Shown here: one piece after another, positions 27,838-35,573 of the stretch | Layout: each line of letters opens with the position of its first letter | Numbering within the stretch: the stretch's first letter is position 1 | NCBI GenBank assembly: GCA_020073265.1 | Contig: JAIQFN010000034.1 | Coordinates: forward strand, 1-64,000 | From: Terriglobia bacterium | Lineage (GTDB): Bacteria; Acidobacteriota; Terriglobia; Bryobacterales; Bryobacteraceae | Direction: 5' to 3' | Length of the DNA: 64,000 nt | Position numbers and translations under genes: made by a program | The notes under the pieces: generated by a model | Databases searched by the model: none | What the model was told of the DNA's origin: nothing | What the model saw: the letters and a program-made list of their open reading frames with translations, nothing else

Positions 27838-27937
27838 GGGATCTCACCAATTCCAGGATGGGGCGCGGGGTTGTAAACCGCATGAACGGTTGGGGGCAGG
27901 ACTGATGCGAGGAAGTAATATGACCAAACCGCGAAGT

Positions 27938-30900
27938 CTAATGAAAATCATGGGATGGGACCGCCTCCTCGGCGACGTGGAGAGGTTCGAAATGGCTGGC
28001 TTTGATGGAAATGACGTTGTCGATGTTCTGCATTTCGCCGTCGATCACCAGATAAGAGTTGTGGAGGATGGTGGCGCGCTCGCGGTCGAAGACGTCTGGC
28101 ATGACGACGGCATTGGAGACGCCGGTTTCATCTTCGAGGCTGAGGAACAGGAGGCCCTTGGCGGTACCAGGACGCTGGCGGCAAATGACGCAGCCGGCGA
28201 TGCGGGCCAGGCGGCCGTTGGGGATGGATTTCAACTCGCGCGCCGGGGTGACGCCGATGGCGTTCAGCATGTCGCGATGGAAGGCCAGCGGGTGTTTGCC
28301 GATGGTCAAGTGGGTGCCGCGGAAATCGGAGTTGAGGCGTTCGCTCGAAGTCATGGGCGCGAGCGGCGAATCTGAGGTGGAGTCGTCGGCCGAGGCGAAG
28401 AGCGGGCCGGCGGGGCGGATGGCGAGTTCGGAATCCCAGAGCGCGGCGCGGCGGTGAGTGGGATCGGCGGTGATGAAATTGAGCGCGCCGATTTCACTGA
28501 GCTTGCGAAGCTCGTCTTTGCGGAGCGCGGGGGCGCGGTTCACCAGGTCCTGGATGCTCAAGAACGGGGCTTGCGCGCGGGCGTCCAGGATCGCTTGAGC
28601 GGCTTGCTGGCGCAGGCCTTTGACGTAGTTCAATCCCAGGCGCACCCATTTTTCGCCGCGGTGATGCTCGATGGTGCATTTCCAATCGGAGCGCGTGACG
28701 TCGATGGGTTTGAAGTGCAGGCCGTGGCGCTGGGCGTCCTTGACCAGCGTGGCGGGCGCGTAGAATCCCATGGGCTGGTTGTTGAGGATGGCGGCGGTGA
28801 AGGCGGCCAGGTAGTGGCATTTCAGATACGCGCTGGCGTAAGCGATGAGGGCGAAGCTGGCGGCGTGCGATTCCGGAAAACCGTACAGCGCGAACGAGGT
28901 GATGGACTGGACGATGGTGTCCTGCTGCGCGCCGCTGATTCCGTTCTTGGTCATGCCGGAGCGCAGGCGGGTTTCGATGTCGCGCATGCGGGCTTCGGAG
29001 CGCTTGAAGCCCATGGCGCGTCGGAGTTCTTCGGCTTCGCCGCCGGTGAAGTTGGCGGCGATCATGGCGATGCGCAGGAGCTGTTCCTGAAATAGCGGGA
29101 CGCCGAGCGTTCGTGCGAGCACGGGTTCGAGCGAGGGATGCAGGCACTCGGGTTTTTCGCGGCCCTGGCGGCGGCGCAGGTAGGGGTTCAACATCTGGCC
29201 CACGATGGGGCCGGGGCGGATGATGGCGACCTCGACCACGATGTCGTAGAAGCGCTGCGGCCTGAGGCGCGGCAGGCAAGACATCTGCGCGCGGCTTTCC
29301 ACTTGAAATAGGCCGATGGTGTCGGCTTTCTGGAGGGCGGCGTAGACCAGCGGGTCGTCCTGCGGCAGATGCGCGAGATCGACTTTTTCGCCGTAGGACT
29401 CGTCGATGCGCTGGATGGTTTCTTCGAGCACGGCCAGCATGCCGAGGCCGAGCAGGTCGACTTTGATGATGCCCATGTCGGCGCAATCTTCCTTGTCCCA
29501 CTGGATGACGACGCGGCCGGGCATGGTGGCGGGTTCGAGCGGGACGACGGAATCGAGCTGGCCTTCCGAGATGACCATGCCGCCGGAATGCTGGCCGAGG
29601 TGGCGGGGGAGATCCTGGATGGCTAGGTAGAGGTCGAGGAACTTCCGGATGCGGGGATCTTCGGGCGCGAGGCCGGCTTCACGGAACTGGCGCTCGGCGG
29701 TTTCTTGGGGATCGGTCCAGCCCCAGGTGGGGACGAGGGCAGCGATGCGGGCGAGGTCGGGTTCGTCGAAGCCGAGCACTTTGCCGATGTCGCGGACGGC
29801 GGAGCGGCCGCGATAGGTGATGACGTTGGCGGTCATGGCGGCGCCGAGCTGGCCGTAGCGCTGGTAGACGTACTGGATGGCGCGCTCGCGCTGGTCGCCG
29901 CTGGGCAGATCGAGATCGATGTCCGGCCACTCGCCGCGTTCTTCGGAGAGGAAGCGCTCAAACAGGAGTTCCATCGAGATGGGGTCGACCGCGGTGATTC
30001 CGAGCGAATAGCAGACGGCGCTGTTGGCGGCGGATCCGCGACCCTGGACCAGAATGTTGTTGCGGCGGCAGAACTCGATGATGTCCCAGACGATCAGGAA
30101 GTAGCCGGCGAGGTCGAGTTTTTCGATGAGGGCGAGTTCGCGCTCGATCTGGCGGCGGGCGCGGCGGCAGAGGTCGGCCGAGAAGGCAGTGGGGTAATAG
30201 CGGTTGCGAGCGCCTTCCTCGGCGCGTTTGCGAAGGAAGGTGTTCATGGTTTCGCCGGGCGGGACGGGATAGCGGGGGAACTGGTAGCCCAGGTCGGCGA
30301 GAGTGAACTGGAGGCGGCTGGAGAGCTCGCGGGTGTTGGCGATGGCTTCCGACAGGTCGGCGAAGAGGCGCGACATTTCCCGCGAGTTTTTGAGATGCCG
30401 CTCGGAGTTGATGGAGAGCAGGCGGCCGGCGCCGGCGATTTTGACTTTTTCGCGGACGCAGGTGAGGACGTCGAGGGCTTCGCGCGATTCCGGCGTCGCG
30501 TGGCTGGTGCCGTTGGAGGCGAGCAGCGGGAGTTGATGACGGCGGGCGAAATCGATGAGAGCTTGATTGCGCGCTTCTTCGTTTCTGTTGTAGTGGCGCT
30601 GGAGTTCGACGTAGATGTTTTTTGCGCCGAACCAATCGAGCAGGCGGGGGTCTGGGCGGGAGGCCAGGTGGACCAGGCCTTCGGAGAATTCCGCGAACTC
30701 TTCGGGCGTGGCGGCGCCTTCGCCTTTAGCGGCACGCATTTTCATGCGCGTGATCAGGCGGCAGAGGTTCTGATAGCCTTTGCGATTTTCGGCCAGCAGC
30801 GGGTAGCGGTGGCCGTTGGTCGAGGTGATTTCGGCGCCGATGTGGGCGCGCAGGCCGGCTTTTTTCGCGGCCATGTGGAAGCGGGCGGCGCCGGAGACGT

Positions 30901-31099
30901 TGTCGCGGTCGAGGATAGCGAGGGCGGGCTGATCGAATTGGGCGGCGTGGGCGGTGAGTTCTTCGGGGGTGGAGGAGCCTTCCAGGAAGCTGAAGGCACT
31001 GCGGGCGTGGAGTTCGATATAAGGAGCGCTGGTGGAAACTCCTTGCGGCGGCACGAGTGCCGGCGCGGCACGCAGGAGTGCGTGCGCCACGTCAGTCAT
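27938..31099 (-). CDS. dnaE2: Error-prone DNA polymerase III alpha subunit
   Basis: This protein of about 1053 residues is the DnaE2 mutasome polymerase. The PHP domain begins with YIELHARSAFSFLEGSSTP (near 20), and the palm aspartates are in EWPDIDLDLPSGDQRERAIQ (about residue 390). Other marks are GRGSAANSAVCYSLGIT, HLGQHSGGMVIS, DLLGLGMLAVLEE and, near the C terminus, LPNGRLARIAGCVICRQRPG-like OB-fold strands. It makes damage-induced mutations with ImuA and ImuB. The first residues, MTDVAHALLRAAPALVPP, are encoded by a REP2 repeat, and the ATG overlaps the imuB stop by eight bases. A longer start at 31156 lies in imuB. Confidence 0.95.
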   Translation of the reverse strand: MTDVAHALLRAAPALVPPQGVSTSAPYIELHARSAFSFLEGSSTPEELTAHAAQFDQPALAILDRDNVSGAARFHMAAKKAGLRAHIGAEITSTNGHRYPLLAENRKGYQNLCRLITRMKMRAAKGEGAATPEEFAEFSEGLVHLASRPDPRLLDWFGAKNIYVELQRHYNRNEEARNQALIDFARRHQLPLLASNGTSHATPESREALDVLTCVREKVKIAGAGRLLSINSERHLKNSREMSRLFADLSEAIANTRELSSRLQFTLADLGYQFPRYPVPPGETMNTFLRKRAEEGARNRYYPTAFSADLCRRARRQIERELALIEKLDLAGYFLIVWDIIEFCRRNNILVQGRGSAANSAVCYSLGITAVDPISMELLFERFLSEERGEWPDIDLDLPSGDQRERAIQYVYQRYGQLGAAMTANVITYRGRSAVRDIGKVLGFDEPDLARIAALVPTWGWTDPQETAERQFREAGLAPEDPRIRKFLDLYLAIQDLPRHLGQHSGGMVISEGQLDSVVPLEPATMPGRVVIQWDKEDCADMGIIKVDLLGLGMLAVLEETIQRIDESYGEKVDLAHLPQDDPLVYAALQKADTIGLFQVESRAQMSCLPRLRPQRFYDIVVEVAIIRPGPIVGQMLNPYLRRRQGREKPECLHPSLEPVLARTLGVPLFQEQLLRIAMIAANFTGGEAEELRRAMGFKRSEARMRDIETRLRSGMTKNGISGAQQDTIVQSITSFALYGFPESHAASFALIAYASAYLKCHYLAAFTAAILNNQPMGFYAPATLVKDAQRHGLHFKPIDVTRSDWKCTIEHHRGEKWVRLGLNYVKGLRQQAAQAILDARAQAPFLSIQDLVNRAPALRKDELRKLSEIGALNFITADPTHRRAALWDSELAIRPAGPLFASADDSTSDSPLAPMTSSERLNSDFRGTHLTIGKHPLAFHRDMLNAIGVTPARELKSIPNGRLARIAGCVICRQRPGTAKGLLFLSLEDETGVSNAVVMPDVFDRERATILHNSYLVIDGEMQNIDNVISIKASHFEPLHVAEEAVPSHDFH
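31050..31096 (+). repeat. REP2 double-hairpin repeat, copy c
   Basis: GGCACGAGTGCC is followed by CGGCACGCAGGAGTGCGTGC and GCCACGTCAG. The element lies over the imuB-dnaE2 junction: it encodes the first residues of DnaE2 and its terminal GTCA supplies the TGA stop of imuB (31092-31094). Confidence 0.8.
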
Positions 31100-32330
31100 A
31101 GGCGCCTTCGATGAACCAGCGCTGGTTGGGTTCGCGATAGATGCGGTACAAACCATTGGGTAGTGTCACGTCCCATTCGTCGCGATTCCAGGGGGCTTCC
31201 GTCCACCAGTCGCCGGAAGTTCGCCAGGGGCCGGAGGCGTCGAGAATTTTCCCGTGGATGCCGGTGGCGAAAATGCGCGCGGGGCGATCGCGTTGGAGCT
31301 CCACTTTGGCTGTGAGCGGCGGGCGGAAGTAGCGGAACCCCTGGTGATTGGTTGGCGGCTGCTGGGTTGTGACTTGCGGCTGGGTCTGGACCAAGTGAAA
31401 AGGGTGCGGGTGGTGCGTGTTCAGGAGCTCGGGGATGCCGACGTTCGAATCGCCCACGATGCCGCGAATGCGCGCGAGCGTCAGCTCCAGTTTGTCGGGT
31501 GCGGGCGTGGGTGGAAGGAAAATCCCGGTCTGGACGGTGCGCGGGAGCACCGGCTTGAGGCTGAGTGCGAGCGCCAGCGTGGAGGCTTCGGGCGGATGCG
31601 CTTCGAGATCCATTTGCAGGAGTTTCAAGAGCGACTTGGACTCGCGCATGGGGAAGGGCAGGTTGAGCGAGCGCGTGTGGTCGGCCTGGCCGTCGAGTTC
31701 GAGACGGACGGTGACCTGGTTGGTGGCCATGCCGTGCGCCTGGAGCTTTTCGCATTGCTCAGAGAGGAGGCGCGCGATCAGGAACAGCAGGGGTTCGAGC
31801 AGTTCGACGGGGTGATCGAGTTCGATGCGGGCGTCGTAGGTGATGGCCGGCTGGAAGGCGTGGAGCGGGCGGTGGACGGCGCTTTTGGCGAGGCGCTGGA
31901 GGTGGACGCCGGCGGGACCGAATCGTTCGGCGATGCCGGTTTCCGGGAGCAGGGCGAGCTGCTGGAGGTCGTGGATGCCCCAGGCGTCGAGCGTTTCGGC
32001 GAGGTCGTCGGCGAGCGGGAGGGTTGAAATATCCAGGTGATCCAGTTCTGGCGCGATGCTGACGCCCGGGAAATTGCGGGCGGCCAGGATGGCGGATTCG
32101 GCGGTGGCGGCGATGGCGATGTTTACTTGAGGCGTCCTCATGAGTGGGGACGCGGCACGCTGAAGCGTGCGCCACATCGCTTGTGCGATTTCGTGCGGTG
32201 TGCCGTGGAGACGACGGAGGGCGTCGATAGGGAAGACGACGGTGTCGGGCGCGGTTTGTTCGAACCAGGGGGTGAAGGCTTGGGCGATTCGGGCGAGATC
32301 GGCTGCGGGGCCATGGATGCAGGCGAACAT
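31092..32330 (-). CDS. imuB: ImuB-like Y-family polymerase homologue
   Basis: This 412-residue protein is the mutasome bridging subunit, related to Y-family polymerases but inactive in well-studied members. It shows VVFPIDALRRLHGTPHEIAQ, ANIAIAATAESAILAAR-like VNIAIAATAESAILAARNFP, then LDAWGIHDLQQLALLPETGI (the helix-hairpin-helix region near 115) and a C-terminal half ending in WDVTLPNGLYRIYREPNQRW. No catalytic D-x-D at the N terminus is seen, as expected for ImuB. Residues 52-66, MWRTLQRAASPLMRT, are encoded by a REP2 repeat inserted in frame. It starts directly after the imuA stop with no gap. Confidence 0.9.
   Translation of the reverse strand: MFACIHGPAADLARIAQAFTPWFEQTAPDTVVFPIDALRRLHGTPHEIAQAMWRTLQRAASPLMRTPQVNIAIAATAESAILAARNFPGVSIAPELDHLDISTLPLADDLAETLDAWGIHDLQQLALLPETGIAERFGPAGVHLQRLAKSAVHRPLHAFQPAITYDARIELDHPVELLEPLLFLIARLLSEQCEKLQAHGMATNQVTVRLELDGQADHTRSLNLPFPMRESKSLLKLLQMDLEAHPPEASTLALALSLKPVLPRTVQTGIFLPPTPAPDKLELTLARIRGIVGDSNVGIPELLNTHHPHPFHLVQTQPQVTTQQPPTNHQGFRYFRPPLTAKVELQRDRPARIFATGIHGKILDASGPWRTSGDWWTEAPWNRDEWDVTLPNGLYRIYREPNQRWFIEGAYD
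32132..32176 (-). repeat. REP2 double-hairpin repeat, copy d, inside imuB
   Basis: On the plus strand it is a GCGTCC...GGACGC hairpin around CATGAGTGG, followed by CGGCACGCTGAAGCGTGCGC and CACAT. It is about 45 bp, so as an insertion it keeps the imuB frame open, and is almost the same as copy a at 9565. Confidence 0.8.
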
Positions 32331-32984
32331 TTATATGGCCCTCGCGAGGAGACTGGCGGGGAGCGGGCGCGTCGGCTTGCGCGAGATGGTCTCCAGCTCG
32401 ACTTCGCGCAGCAGCTCGAAGCCGGGGGCGCCTTTCCAGATGATTTTTTTGCGCTGCATTTCGAGCATCAGGGAAGCGCAGGATTTGGCGAGCGGGTCCT
32501 TTTCAGCGAGCGCGAGGATGGTGGGAGTGTTTTCGATGGCGAGGCGGAAGCGGTACCAGTAGGAGATGGGGATGCGGTTCGAGATTTTGGGTGGGATCTG
32601 GCAGAGGTCGAGCACGACGACGCCGAATCCGCCGGCATGCAGCAGGGAATCGGCGGCTTTGAGCGCGTGGCCGGCGTTGTGGCCGCAGCGGATCCAGAGG
32701 AGCTGGGAGAGGGCGACGCCGGCGGCGGAGGCGGAGACGGGGTCGAAAGAATCGTCGGTGTCGACGTAGGCGCAGATCTCGAACTTGGCGGTAGCGGCGG
32801 CGAGCAACGAGTGGATAAGGGTGGTGCGGCCGGAGCTTTCCGGGCCGATGATTTCAGAGATGGCGCCGCGCGGGAAGCCATCGATCAAGGCGTCGAGGGG
32901 GGCGAGGCCAGTGGGGAGCTTTTCGCGGGATGCGGGTTGGGGGCGGAATCCGAGCGCAGTGGAGAGAGCGGCGTTGGGGTTCAT
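32331..32984 (-). CDS. imuA: ImuA-like RecA-fold protein
   Basis: This 217-residue protein has a RecA-like fold and heads the imuA-imuB-dnaE2 cassette. The nucleotide-binding loop is GPESSGRTT (47-55), in which the usual Walker A lysine is arginine. RALVDTDD-like CAYVDTDDSFDPVSASAAGV and FGVVVLDLCQIPP (Walker B-like strand) follow, then the C-terminal NRIPISYWYRFRLAIENTPT, typical of RecA-derived SulA/ImuA proteins. It is thought to support assembly of the mutasome. ATP use by this copy is uncertain because of the arginine. Direct repeats just upstream (32990-33009) may be regulatory. Confidence 0.88.
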   Translation of the reverse strand: MNPNAALSTALGFRPQPASREKLPTGLAPLDALIDGFPRGAISEIIGPESSGRTTLIHSLLAAATAKFEICAYVDTDDSFDPVSASAAGVALSQLLWIRCGHNAGHALKAADSLLHAGGFGVVVLDLCQIPPKISNRIPISYWYRFRLAIENTPTILALAEKDPLAKSCASLMLEMQRKKIIWKGAPGFELLREVELETISRKPTRPLPASLLARAI

Positions 32985-32989
32985 GCAAT

Positions 32990-33009
32990 TTCGCCTTTTC
33001 TTCGCCTTT
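32990..33009 (-). promoter_or_regulatory. Direct repeat upstream of imuA
   Basis: TTCGCCTTT occurs at 32990-32998 and again at 33001-33009, one helical turn apart (11 bp). It lies 5-25 bases upstream of the imuA start. On the coding strand the nearer copy, AAAGGCGAA, also contains a possible ribosome binding site. A damage-responsive operator is possible, but it does not match any SOS box I can name. Confidence 0.35.
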
Positions 33010-33264
33010 GCTATTGTGGCTCCGAAGGAGTTGGGTTGTCAAGGAGGAAGCGTCAGAGGCGGGCGGGGGAGGTGTCCATTTCCGGGATTCGGTTTGTTTT
33101 GTAATTTTACTTTTTCTAGGCGGTCCGGGCTGATTTTCTGAACAGTCGATCGACTTGAAGTTTAGCGCGGCGTGGTAAGACCGCGGATGCAGGGGTGCGG
33201 TGATGTGGTTGATAAGAAGGGGTTGAGGGGTGCGGAATTGTCTGTGAATCGTTTCCTTACCCAT

Positions 33265-33304
33265 GCCGGCTAAAGCCGGCTGCAGCCAGGATTGGCTGCC
33301 CCAC
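33265..33304 (+). repeat. REP1 double-hairpin repeat, copy B
   Basis: GCCGGCTAAAGCCGGC is followed by the GCAGCCAGGATTGGCTGC stem and CCCCAC. It ends one base before the stop codon (33306-33308) of the minus-strand HEAT-repeat gene. Confidence 0.85.
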
Positions 33305-33305
33305 G

Positions 33306-34622
33306 CTACATTCTTGCGCGGAGATTTTTCAGGGAGCGGAGGGCTTCTTTGGAGACTTCGGGGTCTGTGTCCTTGGACAGGGTTTCGAGAGGGGCGATGG
33401 AGTCGTTCGCGCCGCTCACCGCCAGCACCTGGGCCAGGCCGGTTTTTTCGTCCTTGGTCGCGGTTGCAGCCTGCAGGGCGGGATAGAGGGCGCGGCGCAC
33501 TTCTTCATCGCGCGCCAGCTCGATCAGGTACGGGCGGGCGGTGTCGCGATAGGCGGTGGAGTTGAGATTGTTGACCAGGTAGCGCAGCGGGTCGAACTCG
33601 CCCATCTCGCGTTTTCCGAGCGACACCAGGGCGAAGGCCTGCGAGAGGCGCGGTCCGGTCTTGTTCTCGTTCTGGAAAGCGTTCTGGGCTGAAGCCAGGT
33701 CGGAGGGGTTTTTCAGGCGCGCGAAGCCTTCGGCGGCGGCCTCGCGCAGGCCGTCGTCCTTGTTGGCGAGGTAGGCGCCGAAGACGCCGTGCAGTTGCTC
33801 GTCGGGCATTTGAGCCATGGCGGTGAGCGAGGCGCGCTTCACCTTGGTGTTGCGGGAGCGGTCCAGCAAGCCGCGCAGATCGTTGATGGCGCCGCGATTG
33901 ACCAGCAGGCCAGTAGTCTCGATGGCGGTGAGCTGCACCTTTTCGTTGAGGTCGTTGAGCAGGAACGCGACGCTGGGGCCGGCGGCCGGGTCGCGGATCT
34001 TTTCGAGTGCGACCAGCGACTCGTAAATCAACTGGGTGTCCTTGGAGCGCAAGGCCTGTTCGAGGTCCGGGAGGGCTTGGCGGCCGCGCAGGATTCCGAG
34101 GGCGCGGGCGGCGTTGGCGCGCGAGTCCATGCTGGCGCCGCCGCGCGCGATCCGGCCGAGCGCCTGGATCACTTCCGGGCGGACCTGAATGTAGGCGTCG
34201 ATCACCTGGTCATTGGTGTCGGTGAATTTGCTCTTGATGGACGTACCGGCGCGGCGCAGCGAAGCGGTCAAGCCGGTTTGGATGTAGCCGGGCACGTAGA
34301 AATTCACCAGGCCGTCGGTGGCGCGAATCTGGATTTCGGCGTCGTTGTCGGCGCAGGCTTTGACGAGCGGATCGAGACTACGCTGCGTGCCGATAGCGAC
34401 GATGGCCTTGACGGCCTCCAGGCGCACGTTGAGATTGACGTCCGAAAGATAGGGCGCGATCCGTTCGATGTTGTCGGAAGTAGCGTCTTTGCCGAGGTCG
34501 CGAACCGCCTTGGCGCGTTGTTTGGCGTCGTCCTGCGCGCCGAGGCTCAGGGCGCCGAGGCTGAGGACGGCGAGGAGAAGACACGCGTATCGCATCCATT
34601 TACTGGACGTGACGAGGCGCAT
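33306..34622 (-). CDS. Secreted HEAT-repeat protein
   Basis: This 438-residue protein has an N-terminal leader (hydrophobic about 10-28, ending LGALSLGAQ) and is then almost wholly alpha-helical HEAT repeats, such as NIERIAPYLSDVNLNVRLEA, RANAARALGILRGRQALPDL, LLDRSRNTKVKRASLTAMAQ and PLETLSKDTDPEVSKEALRS. HEAT solenoids bind proteins; the partner is unknown. A GAGG ribosome binding site 7-8 bases before ATG 34622 supports that start. It follows mqnD by 10 bases, so they probably share a transcript. REP1 copy B lies right at its 3' end. Confidence 0.9.
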   Translation of the reverse strand: MRLVTSSKWMRYACLLLAVLSLGALSLGAQDDAKQRAKAVRDLGKDATSDNIERIAPYLSDVNLNVRLEAVKAIVAIGTQRSLDPLVKACADNDAEIQIRATDGLVNFYVPGYIQTGLTASLRRAGTSIKSKFTDTNDQVIDAYIQVRPEVIQALGRIARGGASMDSRANAARALGILRGRQALPDLEQALRSKDTQLIYESLVALEKIRDPAAGPSVAFLLNDLNEKVQLTAIETTGLLVNRGAINDLRGLLDRSRNTKVKRASLTAMAQMPDEQLHGVFGAYLANKDDGLREAAAEGFARLKNPSDLASAQNAFQNENKTGPRLSQAFALVSLGKREMGEFDPLRYLVNNLNSTAYRDTARPYLIELARDEEVRRALYPALQAATATKDEKTGLAQVLAVSGANDSIAPLETLSKDTDPEVSKEALRSLKNLRARM

Positions 34623-34632
34623 AACAGGTACC

Positions 34633-35478
34633 TCAGCGAACGAATTCGACGGTCACCTGGCGCGGAATGATTCCGGCTTGGAAGCCCATGTCCAGCAGTT
34701 TTTGAGCCGCCACGGGCACCAGGTCGCCGCCGTCGAGCGTAAAGTGATTCACATACATGCCCACGAACTTTTCGGCCAGGCGCGGCTCCAGGTCGCGGGC
34801 GAATTGCAGGGCGTAGTTGAGCGACTCTTCGGTGTGATCGAGCGCGTACTGGATGCTTTCGCGCATCAGGCGGCAGCACTCGCTCTTGACGTCCTGGGGC
34901 ATGGAGCGGAGCAGGGCATTGGCTCCCAGGGGCAGCGGGAGATCGTACGCGGTTTTCCACCAGCGGCCCAGGTCGACCACGCTCTGGAAGCCGCTCTTGC
35001 CGTAGGTCAACTGGCCTTCGTGGATGATGAGGCCGGCGTCCACGGAGTGTTCGGCGACGGCGTCCAGGATTTTGTCGAAGGGGATGGGGATTTCCTCGAA
35101 ATCGGGTTCGAACAATTTGAGCGCCAGGTAGGCGGTGGTCATGCGGCCGGGGATGGCGATGCGTTTGCCTTTTATCTCTTCGGGCGCCATGGGGCGGGTA
35201 CTGACCAGGATGGGGCCGTAGCCGTCGCCGACGCTGGATCCGGAGGCCATCAGGACGTACTTGTCAGCGATGTAGGAATAGGCGTGATAAGAAACGGCGG
35301 TCAGGTCATAGGCGCCTTCCAGCGCCTTGCGGTTCAAGGTTTCGATGTCTTCGAGCACATGCCGGAAGTTGACCAGACCCGAGCGGACCTTCTTGGTGGC
35401 CAAACCGTAGAACATGTAGGCGTCGTCGGAGTCGGGACTGTGCGCGCAGACCAGTTCCAGTACAGAAGTGCTTGCCAT
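34633..35478 (-). CDS. mqnD: 1,4-dihydroxy-6-naphthoate synthase-like (futalosine pathway)
   Basis: This 281-residue protein matches the MqnA/MqnD fold, a periplasmic-binding-protein-like enzyme. CAHSPDSDDAYMFYGLATKK (about 11-30) and RHVLEDIETLNRKA are typical of MqnD, with IAIPGRMTTAYLALKLFEPD, DAGLIIHEGQLTYG and LPLPLGANALLR following. MqnD makes dihydroxynaphthoate from cyclic de-hypoxanthine futalosine in menaquinone synthesis. Whether this copy is MqnD or MqnA is judged from motifs only; no other mqn gene is nearby. It shares a transcript with the HEAT-repeat gene and stands after a 55-base gap that begins with REP1 copy C. Confidence 0.8.
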   Translation of the reverse strand: MASTSVLELVCAHSPDSDDAYMFYGLATKKVRSGLVNFRHVLEDIETLNRKALEGAYDLTAVSYHAYSYIADKYVLMASGSSVGDGYGPILVSTRPMAPEEIKGKRIAIPGRMTTAYLALKLFEPDFEEIPIPFDKILDAVAEHSVDAGLIIHEGQLTYGKSGFQSVVDLGRWWKTAYDLPLPLGANALLRSMPQDVKSECCRLMRESIQYALDHTEESLNYALQFARDLEPRLAEKFVGMYVNHFTLDGGDLVPVAAQKLLDMGFQAGIIPRQVTVEFVR

Positions 35479-35533
35479 AGGGTGCAGACTTCCACACTAT
35501 AGCAGACGCGTATGACGATTCCGTTTTGTTGGA

Positions 35534-35573
35534 GCCGCCTAAAGGCGGCTGCAGCCAGGATTGGCTGCCCCAC
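35534..35573 (+). repeat. REP1 double-hairpin repeat, copy C
   Basis: GCCGCCTAAAGGCGGC is followed by the GCAGCCAGGATTGGCTGC stem and CCCCAC. The first stem carries paired base changes against copy B. It ends directly at the stop codon (35574-35576) of the minus-strand kinase. Confidence 0.85.

Larger units (their letters stand above)
32985..33305. other. Intergenic region upstream of imuA
   Basis: This 321-base stretch has no gene I can support. It holds the direct repeat at 32990-33009, an AT-richer part near 33085-33125 (with TTTTGTAATTTTAC) that could hold the imuA promoter, and REP1 copy B at 33265-33304 next to the HEAT-repeat gene's stop. Confidence 0.6.

Noticed and set aside
29705-31114. 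469-codon open frame on the plus strand
   Set aside because: It is antisense to dnaE2, whose motifs are complete. Gly/Ala/Glu-rich composition without structure motifs.
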